Assembly: GCA_020466095.1 (NCBI GenBank)
Contig: CM035806.1
Span: 59,448,845-59,512,844 of the forward strand
Reading direction: 5' to 3'
Length of the DNA: 64,000 nucleotides
From: Chlorops oryzae
Taxonomy: Eukaryota; Arthropoda; Insecta; Diptera; Chloropidae
The notes under the pieces were generated by a model, which saw nothing but the letters and a program-made list of their open reading frames with translations, made no database searches and had not been told where the DNA came from. Shown here piece by piece: positions 35,875 through 48,167 of the stretch (positions are counted from its first letter, which is position 1; the number at the start of each line of letters is the position of its first letter). The position numbers were made by a program, and so were the translations under genes.

Positions 35875-36190
35875 CATATTCTTCGCTTCCGTACTTTGAA
35901 TGTAAAGCGAAGAACGGTAAAATTTTTAAAAATCCTCATAGATACCGGATCCAATAAAAATTATATTCAACTATCCCTTGTTAGCAATCCTATCCAAAAT
36001 GAAAATCCATTTTTGCCAGTTCAGTCTCAGGAGACATTAAAATAACGCACCACACATTCGCAAATTTGTTCAATTTACCGGACCATCCTATCAAATTCTA
36101 CGTCCTACCTTCTTTAAAATCGTTCCATGTATTTTAGGTCATGACAGTCTAGAAGAGCTAAATGCAAGTATTCACATAAAAGAAAAATAC
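35875..36190 (+). pseudogene. Family A protease fragment, copy 2
   Basis: The same remnant as in copy 1, with ILIDTGSN near 35940 and ILGHD near 36134 in interrupted frames. One extra T is present in the T-run near 35924 compared with copy 1. Confidence 0.65.
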
Positions 36191-39004
36191 GTGTTAATAA
36201 ACCACAGGACGAAAATAAAAATTCACCAACACATTTCCCAATCAGTAAACAAACTAGAACTTAGAATCAATCATATGAACGAACGCCAAAAGTCTCAGCT
36301 AGATCACGTTTTAAACGAACACCCCAATCTTTTCACAGATCCCAATAAAAAACTTACATTCACTTCTCGAGTCCGAGGAGAAATACGAATGAAATTAGAT
36401 TCACCAATTTATTCCAAATCGTATCCCTATCCTATGGCGTTAAAAAACGAAGTAGAAAAGCAAATAAATGAACTCTTAAAAGATGGAATTATAAGACCTT
36501 CTAGATCGCCCTATAATGCACCCGTCTGGATCGTTCCGAAAAAAATTGACGCATCCGGGGAAAAGCAATTTCGAATGGTTGTCGATTACAGGAAACTGAA
36601 TGCGGTTACCGTAGCTGACAGATACCCCATTCCAGAAATTAAAGAAGTTCTTGCAAGCTTAGGGGAAAACAGCGACTTCTCAGTTGTTGAATTGAGGAGT
36701 GGTTTCCACCAAATTCCTTTAAAGGAATCTGACGTAGAGAAAACCGCCTTTCCGGTTAATAACGGAAAATTCGAATTTTTGCGACTCCCTTTTGGTTTAA
36801 AGAATGCCCTTTCGATATTTCAACGTACCCTGGACGATGTTCTGAGAGACCATATCGAAAAAATATGTTACGTCTACATAGACGACATAGTAATTTTTTC
36901 AAAAAATGAAAAAGAACACTTCGAAAATCTCGGAAAAATATTTAAAACCTTAGAATCCGCCAACTTTAAGGTTCAATTGGATAAGTGTGAATTCTTTAAA
37001 ACATAAGTTGAATTCCTAGGATTTATTGTAGGAGCTGCAGGAATTAAGGCCAACAAAGGAAAAGTAGAAGCAATAGCCAAAATACCGCCACCAAAAACCC
37101 TTAAAGATCTGAGAAGTTTTCTAGGCATGTCAGGATATTACCGGCGCTTCATTAAAGATTATGCAAAGCATGCTAAACCCCTGACATCCCTTTTAAGAGG
37201 GGAGGAAGGGCGCATTTCGAAAAACGCCTCAAAACATGCAAAAATTTCTTTAGATCATGACGGATTAGAAGCATTCCAAAAACTAAAAAATTCCCTAATT
37301 TCTGATGATGTCATGCTCTCTCACCCCGACTTCGAAAAAGGTTTTGAATTGACAACAGATGGCTCCGATTATGCAATTGGTGCAGTCCTTTCACAAGACA
37401 AAAAGCCAATAACATTCCTTTCAAGAACTCTCAGCAAAACTGAAGAAAACTATGCGACTAATGAAAAGGAGATGTTAGCCATAATTTGGGCCCTAAATTC
37501 ACTGCGAAATTATTTATATGGATCTCGAAAAGTCAACATTTTTACAGATCACCAACCTCTGACATATGGTCTTAGCAGCAAAAACACCAATAGCAAAATG
37601 AAAAGGTGGAAAGCCATCTTGGAGGAATACAACTACGAATTGAAGTATCAACCAGGTAGCACAAATGTAGTTGCAGACTCATTATCCAGGCCACCACAAA
37701 TAAATTCAATGACAGCGACCCAACACAGCGACGAAAGCTCCTCAGATAACAGAATACCGACAATAGAAGGTCCTATAAATGCTTTTAAAAATCAACTGCA
37801 TATTTTGATAAGTAACCAAGATGACTACAAGTTTGAGATTCCGTTCCCAACGTACCATAGGCACATTGTAAAAAAACCTTATTACACTAAGGACATCCTA
37901 ATTTCAATTTTTAAAAAATACCTTAACCCCAGTGTGATCAATGGTTTACTTACAACTGAACCAATCATGGGGGTTATTCAAGAATTCTATCCCGAACGTT
38001 TCAAAAATTATAGAATAACATTCACCCAGTCATAAGTCAAAGAGCTAACTAATGAAACAGAGCAGGAAGAAGTATTGATTAAAGAACACAGAAGAGCGCA
38101 TAGGAATGCCCAGGAAAATAAAGAACAAATAAAACAAATTTATTTATTATTTATTATTTATAAAATGATGGAAAAGGCCCAAAGAATAGTAAAAAATTGT
38201 CAGACTTGTAAGGAGCAGAAATATGATCGCCGGCCTAACAAACCACAATTTCAACCCACACCAATTCCACAGAATCCAGGAGAAATTGTTCACATTGATA
38301 TTTACTCCACCGAAGAAAACTTAGTTCTCACTGCAATAGACAAATTTTCCAAGTATGCTTTAAGGAAAGTTCTGAAATCGAAAGCAGTAGAAGACATCAA
38401 GGAACCATTAAAAGAAATAATTTTAGCATTTGGCATCCCAAAATCCCTAGTTTTAGATTACGAAAAATCACTAAACTCCGTAACGATAAATTTCCTCCTC
38501 AAGGACGAATTTGGCATACAAACCTTCACAACACCACCATATTCCAGTTCTGTTAATGGCCAAGTAGAAAGATTCCACTCTACTCTCTCAGAGATCATGA
38601 GGTGTCTAAAACCGGACAAACTTCATGCTTCATTTCACGACCTTCTTACCAGAACCCTTCACGAATATAACAGATCAATTCATTCTACCACCAGGAAAAA
38701 ACCAATAGACATATTTTTTCATAGAAACATGTGTAGTGATCCAGAAAAGACAATTTTAGAAAAGCAAGAAATCATAAACCGCTTAATCGAAAAACAAAAA
38801 CAAGACCTAAACTTCCATAATAAAAATAGAAAGGAACTCGAAACCTATTCATCAGGGGAAAAGATTTTTGTCAAAGTTAACAAACGGTTAGGTTCAAAAC
38901 TGACCCCAAGATATAAAGAAGAAATTGTAAAAGAAGATAAAAATACAACTGTCTTAACAACGTCAGGCAGGATTGTCTACAAAAGTAACATTAAAAGAAA
39001 TTAA
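36191..39004 (+). pseudogene. Family A pol (RT, RNase H, integrase), copy 2
   Basis: The better of the two pol copies: one frame with two stops (37004-37006 and 38033-38035), both shared with copy 1. RT fingers and palm are uninterrupted through YIDDIVIFSKNEKEHF. Motif A again has Glu (36689) in place of the catalytic Asp, so RT function is doubtful even without the stops. RNase H and integrase motifs are as in copy 1, with the integrase D-D-E residues present. The third stop of copy 1 is absent (the codon reads TTA). Confidence 0.92.
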
Positions 39005-40555
39005 ATATTTTTACAGATTTTATTTATCCTGTGTGACGATGGAAACCCAGATCCTAGACTACACGTCCGCCCACATTGTTACAATCAATAAAGGATCAGC
39101 AAAAATACAGCAGGGAACCTTCACTATCCTTCATTCAATAGACTTGGCACAGTATGCAACATCCATATTCAATACCCAAACATTTATCCGACAAAACATC
39201 CCGAATAACCATAACCTATACCCCATCCTAATTCACGAACTAACCCAAACCAAAAACGTCCTCGAGAATCTAACACCTATAATTAGAAACAAAAGAGCCA
39301 TAAATGCTATAGGGACCATTTGGAAATATTATATGTCGCCGAATCTCCGGATCACGATGACTTCGAAATTCTAGCGAATCATGTTAACGAATTGAATAAA
39401 AACAATAATAAACATGTTTATGTAAACGAAGCCTTTAATAAGAGACTAAACAATCTAACCGAAATGGTAAATATAATGTCAAACGTAGTAAAACAAGATA
39501 TTTATCTCGAAAATGAAATAGTTATTAACTTACAAAATAGAATAAGATTGGTTAAAGAAGAATTAATAAATATAGAAAACGGAATTGAATGGGCAAAACT
39601 TGGAATTGTCAATTCACTAATATTAAGTAAAAAAGAAATGGAGATTGCCATAAACAAGATTGAGGAAGAGCACATCCCCTTTGCGAGCCCAGAGGATGCC
39701 CTTCAATTTCCTAAAATATCAGTCCTATACAATGTTAATAAAACAATAGTTTACATGGTAAAAATTCCGTTGACCAAAAATGAAACCTACGAAAATTTAA
39801 TTATCAAACCAGTAAAAAAGAAAAGGCAAGTAATTAACCTTGAATTTGAAGAAATCTTAAAAAATGAGAAAAAAATTTACGCTATTAAAAGGAATTGCGA
39901 AAAATGTAACAATATTATAGTTTGTAAGGAAAATCAAATAACAGACATATCGAATACTACCTGTATCCCTAAACTTATTAATAGCAAAAATTCTTCTTGT
40001 GTAATGAGCAATGATCATCACATTCCGCCATGCGAAATGATTGAATCTGGCGTGATCTTGTTGAACGGGTATAATGGTCCTATTGGCATAGATGAAACAC
40101 ATCGATTTTTATCCGGTACCTTTCTCATCAAATTTCACAACAGCACGATAAAAGTAAACAATAGAACTTTCAGTAATATAGAGGCTTCACCTCTCCAAAC
40201 GATCCTTGCGTCAATGCAGCCAACTCCTTTCGAAATTGACCAAATCAACCTACTATCACTCACGGCTCTTAATGAATTACAGATTAACAATACCGAAACA
40301 ATATCAACTATTCAAAAACACCTACAAGTTGGAGGACGGTCAATCTCCACAATACTGTGTCTAATCATTATCTCGATTATGTGTTTAAAGTTTTTCTTCA
40401 AATCTACAAAAAAAATAGTAGTCTGGGAACCCCAAACTCCTATTAACGAGCTCCAAGAGTTAGAAGCTGTACCCACTAATAGCAACTCTCAAAACCCAAA
40501 AGAGATCGAAGCTCCTTCCAAACCACCCAGACTTAACAACATACCCTTTTTCTAA
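38973..40555 (+). pseudogene. Family A env, copy 2
   Basis: Layout as in copy 1: frames 38973-39374 and 39320-40555, broken by the shared frameshift. Here the dibasic cleavage-like site is complete (RNKR, residues 105-108 of the first frame), whereas copy 1 has RNKT. The transmembrane helix at about residues 346-368 reads ISTILCLIIISIMCLKFFF (Cys for Phe against copy 1). An ETHRF/ETNRF difference lies near residue 261. Confidence 0.88.
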
Positions 40556-40587
40556 ATGATTGGGGACAATCAAATTAAGAAGGGAGG

Positions 40588-41043
40588 AGTTAATACCAAC
40601 AACATATTTTCCATATTCTCTTTTTATTCTTTTTTCTTTATTACTTTTTCTTTTATTAAAGTTGCTTAATTCTTGTCCCAATAAAATCGCTGATACACCT
40701 TTCCGGTGTTCGGCCGAAATAATTGATTTGATCATGCCCTCTTTTTACACGCGCACAAGAAAATGCTGACACTTCACCTGCATTGAGTGCAGTTTTGTTT
40801 AATTCACGTTGCATGCCAACGTGATGATCATTGGCCAAATAAACTGGAGTTATATTTTTAGTCAGTTGTTAATTGACGATTGGTACAAGAAGACATAGTC
40901 TTCTCCAATAAAATAATTAAGTAAAAACAAAACAAATCCTTTTATAAAAATAATAAAACATTGAAAAAAAAAGGAACTTAATAAAAGAGAATAAGAAGAC
41001 ATAGTCTTCTCTTTTTTTAAACCTAAGGACAAGTGTTTTATTA
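40588..41043 (+). repeat. Family A LTR, copy 2
   Basis: 456 bp and almost the same as 30884-31339; preceded by the polypurine tract AAGAAGGGAGG. Confidence 0.9.
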
Positions 41044-42143
41044 AGTTATATATGGGTTTTGTTCTTCGCTCTGTGTGAGGAGTCAAAGCTCAAGACTTTT
41101 TAAGTTCACGACCAGTTAAGGTTTTGGCAGGACGAGGTGCGAAAAAATAAAAGAGTTCAGTTGAAGCGGAACCTTGCAGGTTTTAAAAAATTGGTAAACA
41201 AAAACCGAAAAAGCCGAACTCAAAAATTCGTATGTCGTACGGCGAAAACCAGTAAGGTGGCTTAAAAAATATAAAATTGACAGATGACGTTTTTTACGTA
41301 ATCTGCCAATTTTTGAGAAAGTTATAATCCTTGTAGCACGATTTAAAAGGTTCAGAACTTTTGATAAATTATCATAAGAAATTTTTGAAGTTTGACTTAC
41401 AAAAATACGAGTTTTGTTGAAGCGGAGCTTTAATTAAGCTTTAAAAAATTGAATATCTAGAACCGAAGAAGCTAAACTCAGAAAATTCGTAAGTCAAACG
41501 ACAGAAACAATTGGGATAGAGAAGACGAAGCCAACATTCACAAGTGAAGTCTTTTTTGACATAAATTGATGAATTTCCTTCGAAAAAGTTTTTATCCTTG
41601 CAGTAAAAATATTTTTAACGTAATCTATCGATCTCTCTTTGAAAAAGTTTTAATACTTGTAGTAAGGAAAATATAAATCTGTACGGTAGAAAGTCTGGAA
41701 AAACGAATGCAAAGCTACGCGGAACCTTGCAGGTTTTAAAAAGGTGGTTCTCATCAACCGAATTAGCATAAGCTCGTGTCCATAAGATCTACCGGCTCAT
41801 ATTTAAGAGCATTTTTATTTTTTTTTCTTCACAAATTGCATTGTTTTTCTTTTCTCAAAACATTCTTTGAAAAATTCACAATTTAAAATTGTTTTGAATC
41901 GATTTAAAAAAAAAAAAGAAAACGAATTGCACAAGTTGTATTTTTTCCCCTTCTCAAAACATTCTTTGAAAAATTCACAATTTAAAATTGTTTTGGATTG
42001 ATAAAAAAAAGAAAAAACGAAAAAACAAATGGGAAATATAATAAAGTTTATAAATTAAAGTGTCTATTTCAAGGGAAAGATAAGATCTCTTTCCTCGCTC
42101 GTATACGTATGTCGACTCGTTCTTAGACCTACGTAGAATCAAT

Positions 42144-43286
42144 AATTAGAGAAGCGAAAAGTTTTTCAGAGGACATAGGAAAGTTAAAGGAGCTATTGTG
42201 GGACTTAATTGTGCAGAAGGACAATAACAAGGAATTCTAAGAACTGAATAAAAGTAGGCTTAGAGACAGCCAGGCACGTGGTCAGTCAGTTTTTAGGGAG
42301 TTCGAGGTCCTTATTGAGGTATAAGCAGAATTGAGTGAATGCCAGGACCGTGTACATTCCGAAGCGCAATTAGAGAAATTGAGAAAACTAAACAATAGCT
42401 TGAAAACACATGAGAATAGATTGAGGGACGCATTGCGAAAATCAGATGATTGTTTAGTTGAATTGGAAGAGGAAAACGAACAATTAAGACAAGCTCTGAG
42501 GAAGAGGTTTTCAGAAGAACAATTACAACTTCTAGTGGACAGCCAAAATGCAGTGAAAAATTACAAGGAGGAAGTAGAAATTTTAAGGGAACAGCTACGT
42601 GCGGGCAGAAAGGAAATAGATAGGATTACAAATTTTAAAGCAGCGAGCACTAGTCTCAGAGAAGTGCAAGACACACCTAGCGAAAATAGCGAAAGCATTC
42701 GAGAAAACAAGAGGAGTCTCGCACCCGGGAGTTCAGTGACTGTGAGGCCAAGGAACACGTTAGAGAATATAGAGGAAGAGGGTATGTCAAATCATTCATC
42801 ACCCCTAGTAGGAAAAGGGAGCGGGGGACACCCATTGGTTCCACCACCACCACCTCCACCACTAAACTCGTCAGGAGCAAATAGGAGCGTAGGAGTCCTG
42901 CAATCAATGCGAGAACAGTTGGAAGGAATATTTTCTGGGAGAAGGGAAGAAGAGGAAGCACAGGAAGTGACAGTCGGACGTACAAACAACAACGGACAAA
43001 TATCAAGAACGAACGATCTTTGGTCACCAATCGGTTCCGCCAGGAGGAGTAGAAGGCATGACAGGGGCGGCTATAATGAAACTGTGTGGAAACGTTTGTG
43101 CCACTATTTTCAGGAGCTCCGAGCCCAGAATTGCGCGCAGATGTTTCCAAATTTAATAGCGGATGCAAATTTTTAAAAAGCGAATTGAGAGAAAGGGACA
43201 TGGAGAGAGCAGTCCAGTATATAACCAAACAAAGATTTGTTATAATACCACTTCTAGAGTCTAAAAGGAGTATTAATTTATACTGA
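42144..43286 (+). pseudogene. Coiled-coil gag-like ORF (family C), copy 2
   Basis: The duplicate of 32440-33580, carrying the same two upstream TAA stops. An extra T near 43035 (GGTTCCGCC against GGTCCGCC in copy 1) shifts the frame, so the 42331-43176 frame ends with unrelated residues. The capsid-like end continues in another frame at 43086-43286. The 31340-32439 leader equivalent is at 41044-42143, with one base lost near 41716. Confidence 0.5.
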
Positions 43287-43606
43287 ATTAAAGTCTCGTT
43301 GTGAATCGTTCTACCGGTTTTATTCCAACTGACTTCGTGACTGTACGGTTGAAAACTTCCTGCACCCGACAATTATGTGCGGTGGGAGTGCGTAGACTGC
43401 CTTCGTCGTTAATGTCACGGATTTCGGCATTGTTTGTTATTGTGGTGTCGATGACGTTATCTTCGTCGGAACGTACACCAAACGGTTACGACGCAGGAAA
43501 GACCAACCCATTTCGCTTGAGGGTGGCCCACTGGATACTCCCGGTATCTGGATGAAAAAGCTGATGCCGCCTGCTGGATCCCTCGCTGCCGTCATAACTT
43601 CAACTT

Positions 43607-44240
43607 AAAATTAAGGTTTTCTATATATAGATTTTAATAGTTTCTCATATGTAATTTTTTTTTTTAAATATTTTTTATTTATTTATTTTTTTTTTGTTTG
43701 TTTTTATTATTTTTTTTATGTATTTTTTTCTGGTTTTTATAATTTTTTTTTTTTTCATTCTTTGTTAATAAAATTTTTTTTTTTTAACTGTTTTTTGTTT
43801 GTTTGTTTATATATATATATATTTTTTTTTTCCAAATTTTTCAAGTTTGTTTTTTTTTCTATTTATATATGTATACAATTGGTCCTTAAATTACCCATAT
43901 TCTCCCATTCTTTCTCGTTAGACGTCCAAGTTTCTGACTATTTCAATACATAATTTTCTTAACGCTAGCCTAAACGGCTGTCCTTTGAAATTAAAAATAA
44001 TAAATTGAACTGAAAAATAAAAATTTGAACAAGACTTTATGTTACGTTAAATTGAATAATATTTAAATTCGACAAACTTTTATTATAATATATATATATA
44101 TATTTTTTTGTGTTACGTTAAGATGAATATAGCAATAAAATAAACAAAACTTTACTTCGTCAAATTCCCCATTTTTATTCAATTGGTCACCGATTCTACG
44201 TGTAGTCTTTCTCCCTATTGGGTCGTGTTATTTGTCCGTA
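43607..44240. repeat. Outer inverted segment, left arm (pairs with 56585-57190)
   Basis: In reverse complement this matches 56585-57190 throughout. Shared landmarks: GAGAAACTATTAAAATCTATA, CTAACGAGA...GAGAATATGGGTAATTTAAG, GGCAGCCGTTTAGGCTAGCG (in parts), TTATGTTACGTTAAATTGAA and CGTAGAATCGGTGACCA. T-rich low-complexity tracts occupy 43650-43860. No coding. It may be terminal or LTR sequence of a retroelement. Confidence 0.65.
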
Positions 44241-44249
44241 TGAACACAA

Positions 44250-45360
44250 GTCTATTACACTGCCAAAATAATCGAACTTTGTTGTCGTGCTTTGACTTGA
44301 AACCAATTTTTTTTTGTAGTATTTGTTTCGCTGAATCTCAATATATGCGTAAAATTTTGAAGTGAGCTCGACGTTTTAAATATCCGCTAAGAAGGTTTGC
44401 GAATTTTCAATATTTGTTAGTCGTACCCATATCGTTCACCGTTTCAAAAACTTTAATTATATGAAGAAGAGTAAATCATGGAACAACGATATTCTCCATA
44501 TATGGATGAAATCGGTTTCAAACAAGTTTAGGCGCTAGATTTAGTTGCGATAAACGGCGACGAATTTATAATTGGTGTGGTAACACCAAGTTCTGTACAA
44601 TAGACGCGGTGGTGATTTACCCGTATATTTCGAAAAAGGTCCGGTATTTTAATTCAGGCTATCTTACGTAAAAGAGTGGATTGTCTAATGAGCCTGTCAA
44701 GACCAAGACAAATAATATCCGTGAATGGTTCAGTATTCGTAATTGAGTTTTAGAAAAATGAGTACGACTTTTTATCGCCGGAAATATGCCAATCTTTCAT
44801 ATATAAAAGCTTAAAGACAGAAATAAAAAATTGTGGCATATTTTCCGGCTGTCAAATAAAGTCGTCTCATTTTCTAACCCAATTTAAATATGCCCAAATT
44901 CTCGGAGGAGATTTTGCGGTGAGTATTGAAAGGCGACTTAGAAATGCCTCTTTTTATACTTAAGTATATTGCCTGACCTTTAAATTTCTTACTTTTTCGG
45001 AAACTATTTGTTTGAAATCAACTTTTTGTACAATATGGTTAAAAATAAGTCAAAATAAAATTCTCGCATTGGTCGACCTGATAGCGGCCTAAACGTTGAA
45101 CCGATTTCATCCAAAATAAATGAAGATTATGTTGTTTATTTTTTACTCTTCTTTCATATAAATTTTTCAGTTTTTTTGTTTTGCGGTTCGAACGTACAAT
45201 GGGTACGACTAACCTATATTGACAAGTGAATTCGCAAAACCTTTCTGAGCGGATATTTAAAAAACGCGAGCTAACTTTCAAATTTTACGCATATATTGAG
45301 ATTCAGCGAAACAAATATACAAAAAAAAATTGGTTTCAAGTCAAAGGCATTTTTATTGTT
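44250..45360. repeat. Foldback: inverted arms around a family B LTR-like module
   Basis: 44255-44445 recurs in reverse complement at about 45165-45360 (shared phrases: TTGACTTGAAACCAATTTTT, TTTGTTTCGCTGAATCTCAA, TATATGCGTAAAATTT). A smaller hairpin (GCCGGAAATATGCCA ... TGGCATATTTTCCGGC) lies at about 44775-44855. Between the arms is the first of two direct copies of the family B LTR-like module. Confidence 0.7.
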
Positions 45361-46445
45361 GAGCAGTGTTATTTGTTGTGTTGTCGTTTTGCGGGAAAAT
45401 TAATTTTGGAAAAAAAAGTATTTCTATGAGGACGAAATGAAAGAAGAAAAACAACCGCCACAACGCCTTCAAACCGCTCTAGTAGCTAAACAAAAAAAAA
45501 TCATGGAACAACGAATTCTCCATTAGGAAATTTTCAAAAATTTTGTGGTAGATTTAGTTGCGTACGCACGAAAATTGGTGTGGTAACACCAAGTCTCGGA
45601 CAATAGACGCGGTGGTCGTTTCGTGTTTTGTGTTCGGTGTTTTTTTCTTTGTTACTATTATTGTTATGTGCCTGTGGCATAAATAATAGTAATATTAGTT
45701 CGTAATAGTGAAAAATGTGCTTATGTGGAAATCTCTTTGCCATTTAAAGGCCAAGCAGAAATAAAAATTTATTTCCCCTGTCAAATAAAGGCATTTGCCA
45801 TTTAAAATGCCCAACCGGAGGAGACACGAGCGGTGAGTATTGAGGGCGACTAGTGCGTCTTTTTATACTTTGTATATTGTTGCCTTTAAATTTCTTACAT
45901 TTCTAAAACATTTTACTTTTAATAACTTTTTCTAGGGGAAAAATAAGCAAAAAAAAACCATTGGTGTGGCGGGAAAATGAAAAGAAAAAAAAATGAATTT
46001 GTGTTGGTTTTTTTTTCTCTTTTTTTTTATTTTTCTTTCTTTTGTTTTGCTTTCGTTCGTACAATGCTGTCGTCCGTTATCAAGTGAATCGACGTGAGGG
46101 CATTGACTTAAATGAACGTATGTATGTATTCCGAATAAAAACTCTAATGAAAGTGCAGTGCGAATGTAAAACTGCTTCTTCTTTTTTTTGTTTTTTCATT
46201 TTGGTCGTGCAATGTTGTCGTAGGTTCTCAAAGTGAACCTACTTTATTTGCACGAGAAAATGAAATTGTTAAAATTGTTTTCGAGAGTTGTTAATAGGAA
46301 TAGTGTTTTTCGTCGGTTAGGTATCGTGTTAGTCGTTTAGTGGTGTCTCATACTTTGCCAACATAGCGTCTATCATGACAATTGGTTCCGACGGTCGTGG
46401 GCGTGGGAGTGGTCTTGAGGTTTGTGTTCGTTTCCGTAATTTGCA
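44475..46445 (-). repeat. Family B LTR-like modules, two in direct order
   Basis: 44475-44995 and 45500-45900 share ATCATGGAACAACGA, GGTGTGGTAACACCAAG, CAATAGACGCGGTGGT and TTTAAATTTCTTAC in the same order. The second continues to 46445 with ATTGGTTCCGACGGTCGT and is matched by 14853-17288. It directly follows the end of env on the minus strand, so it is most likely the 3' LTR of family B, with an extra partial copy to its left. Exact LTR ends were not resolved. Confidence 0.55.
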
Positions 46446-46511
46446 GAAACAGCACAGTGCCAAAATTATTACTATCGTTATGACTCCCGTTAAACTTATT
46501 CCCCCAATACT

Positions 46512-47799
46512 TTAAAGCTTTTTCTGAAACTTTAACTCTTTTATTTCCTCATTATTTTCGAACTGTTTCAAGACCATTTCTTTAAAACTCGGTATTTCTT
46601 CCGCCTTTTCTAACGCCTCTCGTTTGGAATGATAAACGTCTGTCTGTACTCTCGTACTTTCGATTCGAACCTGAACTTTCCTAAATAGACGGTGCAATTC
46701 TGAAAATTTAGGAAGAAGTTTCCTATCGCTGATATGCGCCTACTGTCGCATGTACTGTTAAGGCTTACGTTTCTTGCGTTTATTAAAAGGATAGTACTTT
46801 CTTCCAGCTCAATTATTTCCTCTTCTGTCCGAATGATTAACTCGCAGCGTCCTCGGATTATACAGTTCGTGCTTTTGTGTAGTGCAAACGCTGACTTGCC
46901 TTCCTCAAAAGTATAGGTCTGGTTGTCTTTCTCAATTATCGTCTCGATTTCATCTATTTGTTGCCCATGGGTGTTTGGTATCGGCACCAACAATTTTTTC
47001 TGAAACTGCCCCACCACAGCGGGGACTTTAATTACGAAAATAATGACCCCATTTCGCAGCGAGGCTACGCCTAATGCCATATCTTTCAACTTCTCGAATC
47101 CTATGTCGTACTGTTCGATCTCGGATTTCGAGAGCATGGAAGGGTGGATAATGCCCGTCCTTGCTGCGGCCACATTTTGTTGAATAGTTTGTACCTGATG
47201 CGTAGTAGTTGGAGTTTCAAGAAAAGTCTGAGAGTCAGTTCGTCTACTCGACTTTCCTTAGCGGCTTGTGAATTAAATTTCCCCATATCGATTAATGCCT
47301 TCTGGTCAGCTTGTACTAATTGCCTCATGTTTTCTAGAGCCTCACTAAAATCGCGATTAATTTTGATTTGGTGGTTGCCGTTTTCTATGACCCTATGATT
47401 ATTGACGTCTACAGTGGCAAGGTGATCTTCTACATTCTGTCGATCGCTAGCGTCCATGGTACCGAATAGCCACTTGAGGCTAGACCCGATGAAGTCGAAA
47501 GGACTTCTTTTCGATCGGCGGAACGTGTGTAGCATGGAATCAATGTCGTCTACTTGGACATCAATTAGTGCGTCGTATACGCTACTGTTGAGGGTCGCTT
47601 TGGTCACTAAGAACTCGTCCAGCATGGTGCGGATCGCAGCTGGGTCTATTTGATGGAGTATGTAGTCATACCTAGTAACAACGTCCACTGTACCCATATG
47701 TATTTCCGCGAAACCGGTTTCCGTCTCTATTTTTTCCAGATAAAGTAGGTGGTGGGACTTGATGAACGGAAAAATTATCAGTGCTACTTGGACCAGGAG
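46512..47799 (-). pseudogene. Family B env (errantivirus fusion-type glycoprotein)
   Basis: Three overlapping frames (47101-47697 extended upstream to 47799, 46610-47173, 46512-46697) make up one env broken by two frameshifts. Upstream of the ATG at 47697 the frame stays open and encodes a signal-peptide-like stretch (LLVQVALIIFPF), preceded by a pyrimidine tract and CAG at about 47800, a likely splice acceptor. A furin-like RRSKR site is at residues 60-64 counted from 47697, followed by a hydrophobic fusion-peptide-like segment and coiled-coil-like helices. The distal part (HPSMLSKSEIEQYDIGF) resembles the env at 62931-64000. No C-terminal membrane anchor is evident. Confidence 0.82.
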
Positions 47800-48167
47800 C
47801 TGAAAAAGAAGAGAGGCTGTTCGGTGGAACCCCGTAGGTGAGTAATCAAGTTTATATATTACAAAGCGGAGATTTTAAACTATTTCGTTACAGATCTATC
47901 TACACAGCGCTATCTACACTGAATAGCACAATTCGGAACACCGTTTATTTATTATTTTTATTTTTTTTATTTTTTATTTTTATATACATATTTTTTTTCT
48001 TTTAATAGTTTGACCCTTAGGACCCCCTTTTTTTACAGCGTTAGTTAACTCTATATACAAAAAGGTTTTTTTTTTTTTTTTTTTACTTATTATTAAAGTT
48101 AATGCAAAAACTGTAAGCAAGATAGTTTAATAATTTTTAAATGAAGTTCGAATTACAATTTCCCCTC

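Larger units (their letters stand above)
33901..43607 (+). repeat. Second unit of a ~9.7-kb direct tandem duplication
   Basis: Everything from 24198 to 33900 recurs here with very few differences: the family A leader, gag, protease, pol, env and 3' LTR, plus the gag-like segment. The offset is 9703 bp near the start and 9707 near the end. At the junction the unit end (CAACTTAAAAT) runs into the unit start (AAATATAATATAAAT), sharing AAAT. The unit lacks a 5' LTR and primer-binding site because copy 1 has these outside the duplicated part. Confidence 0.92.
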
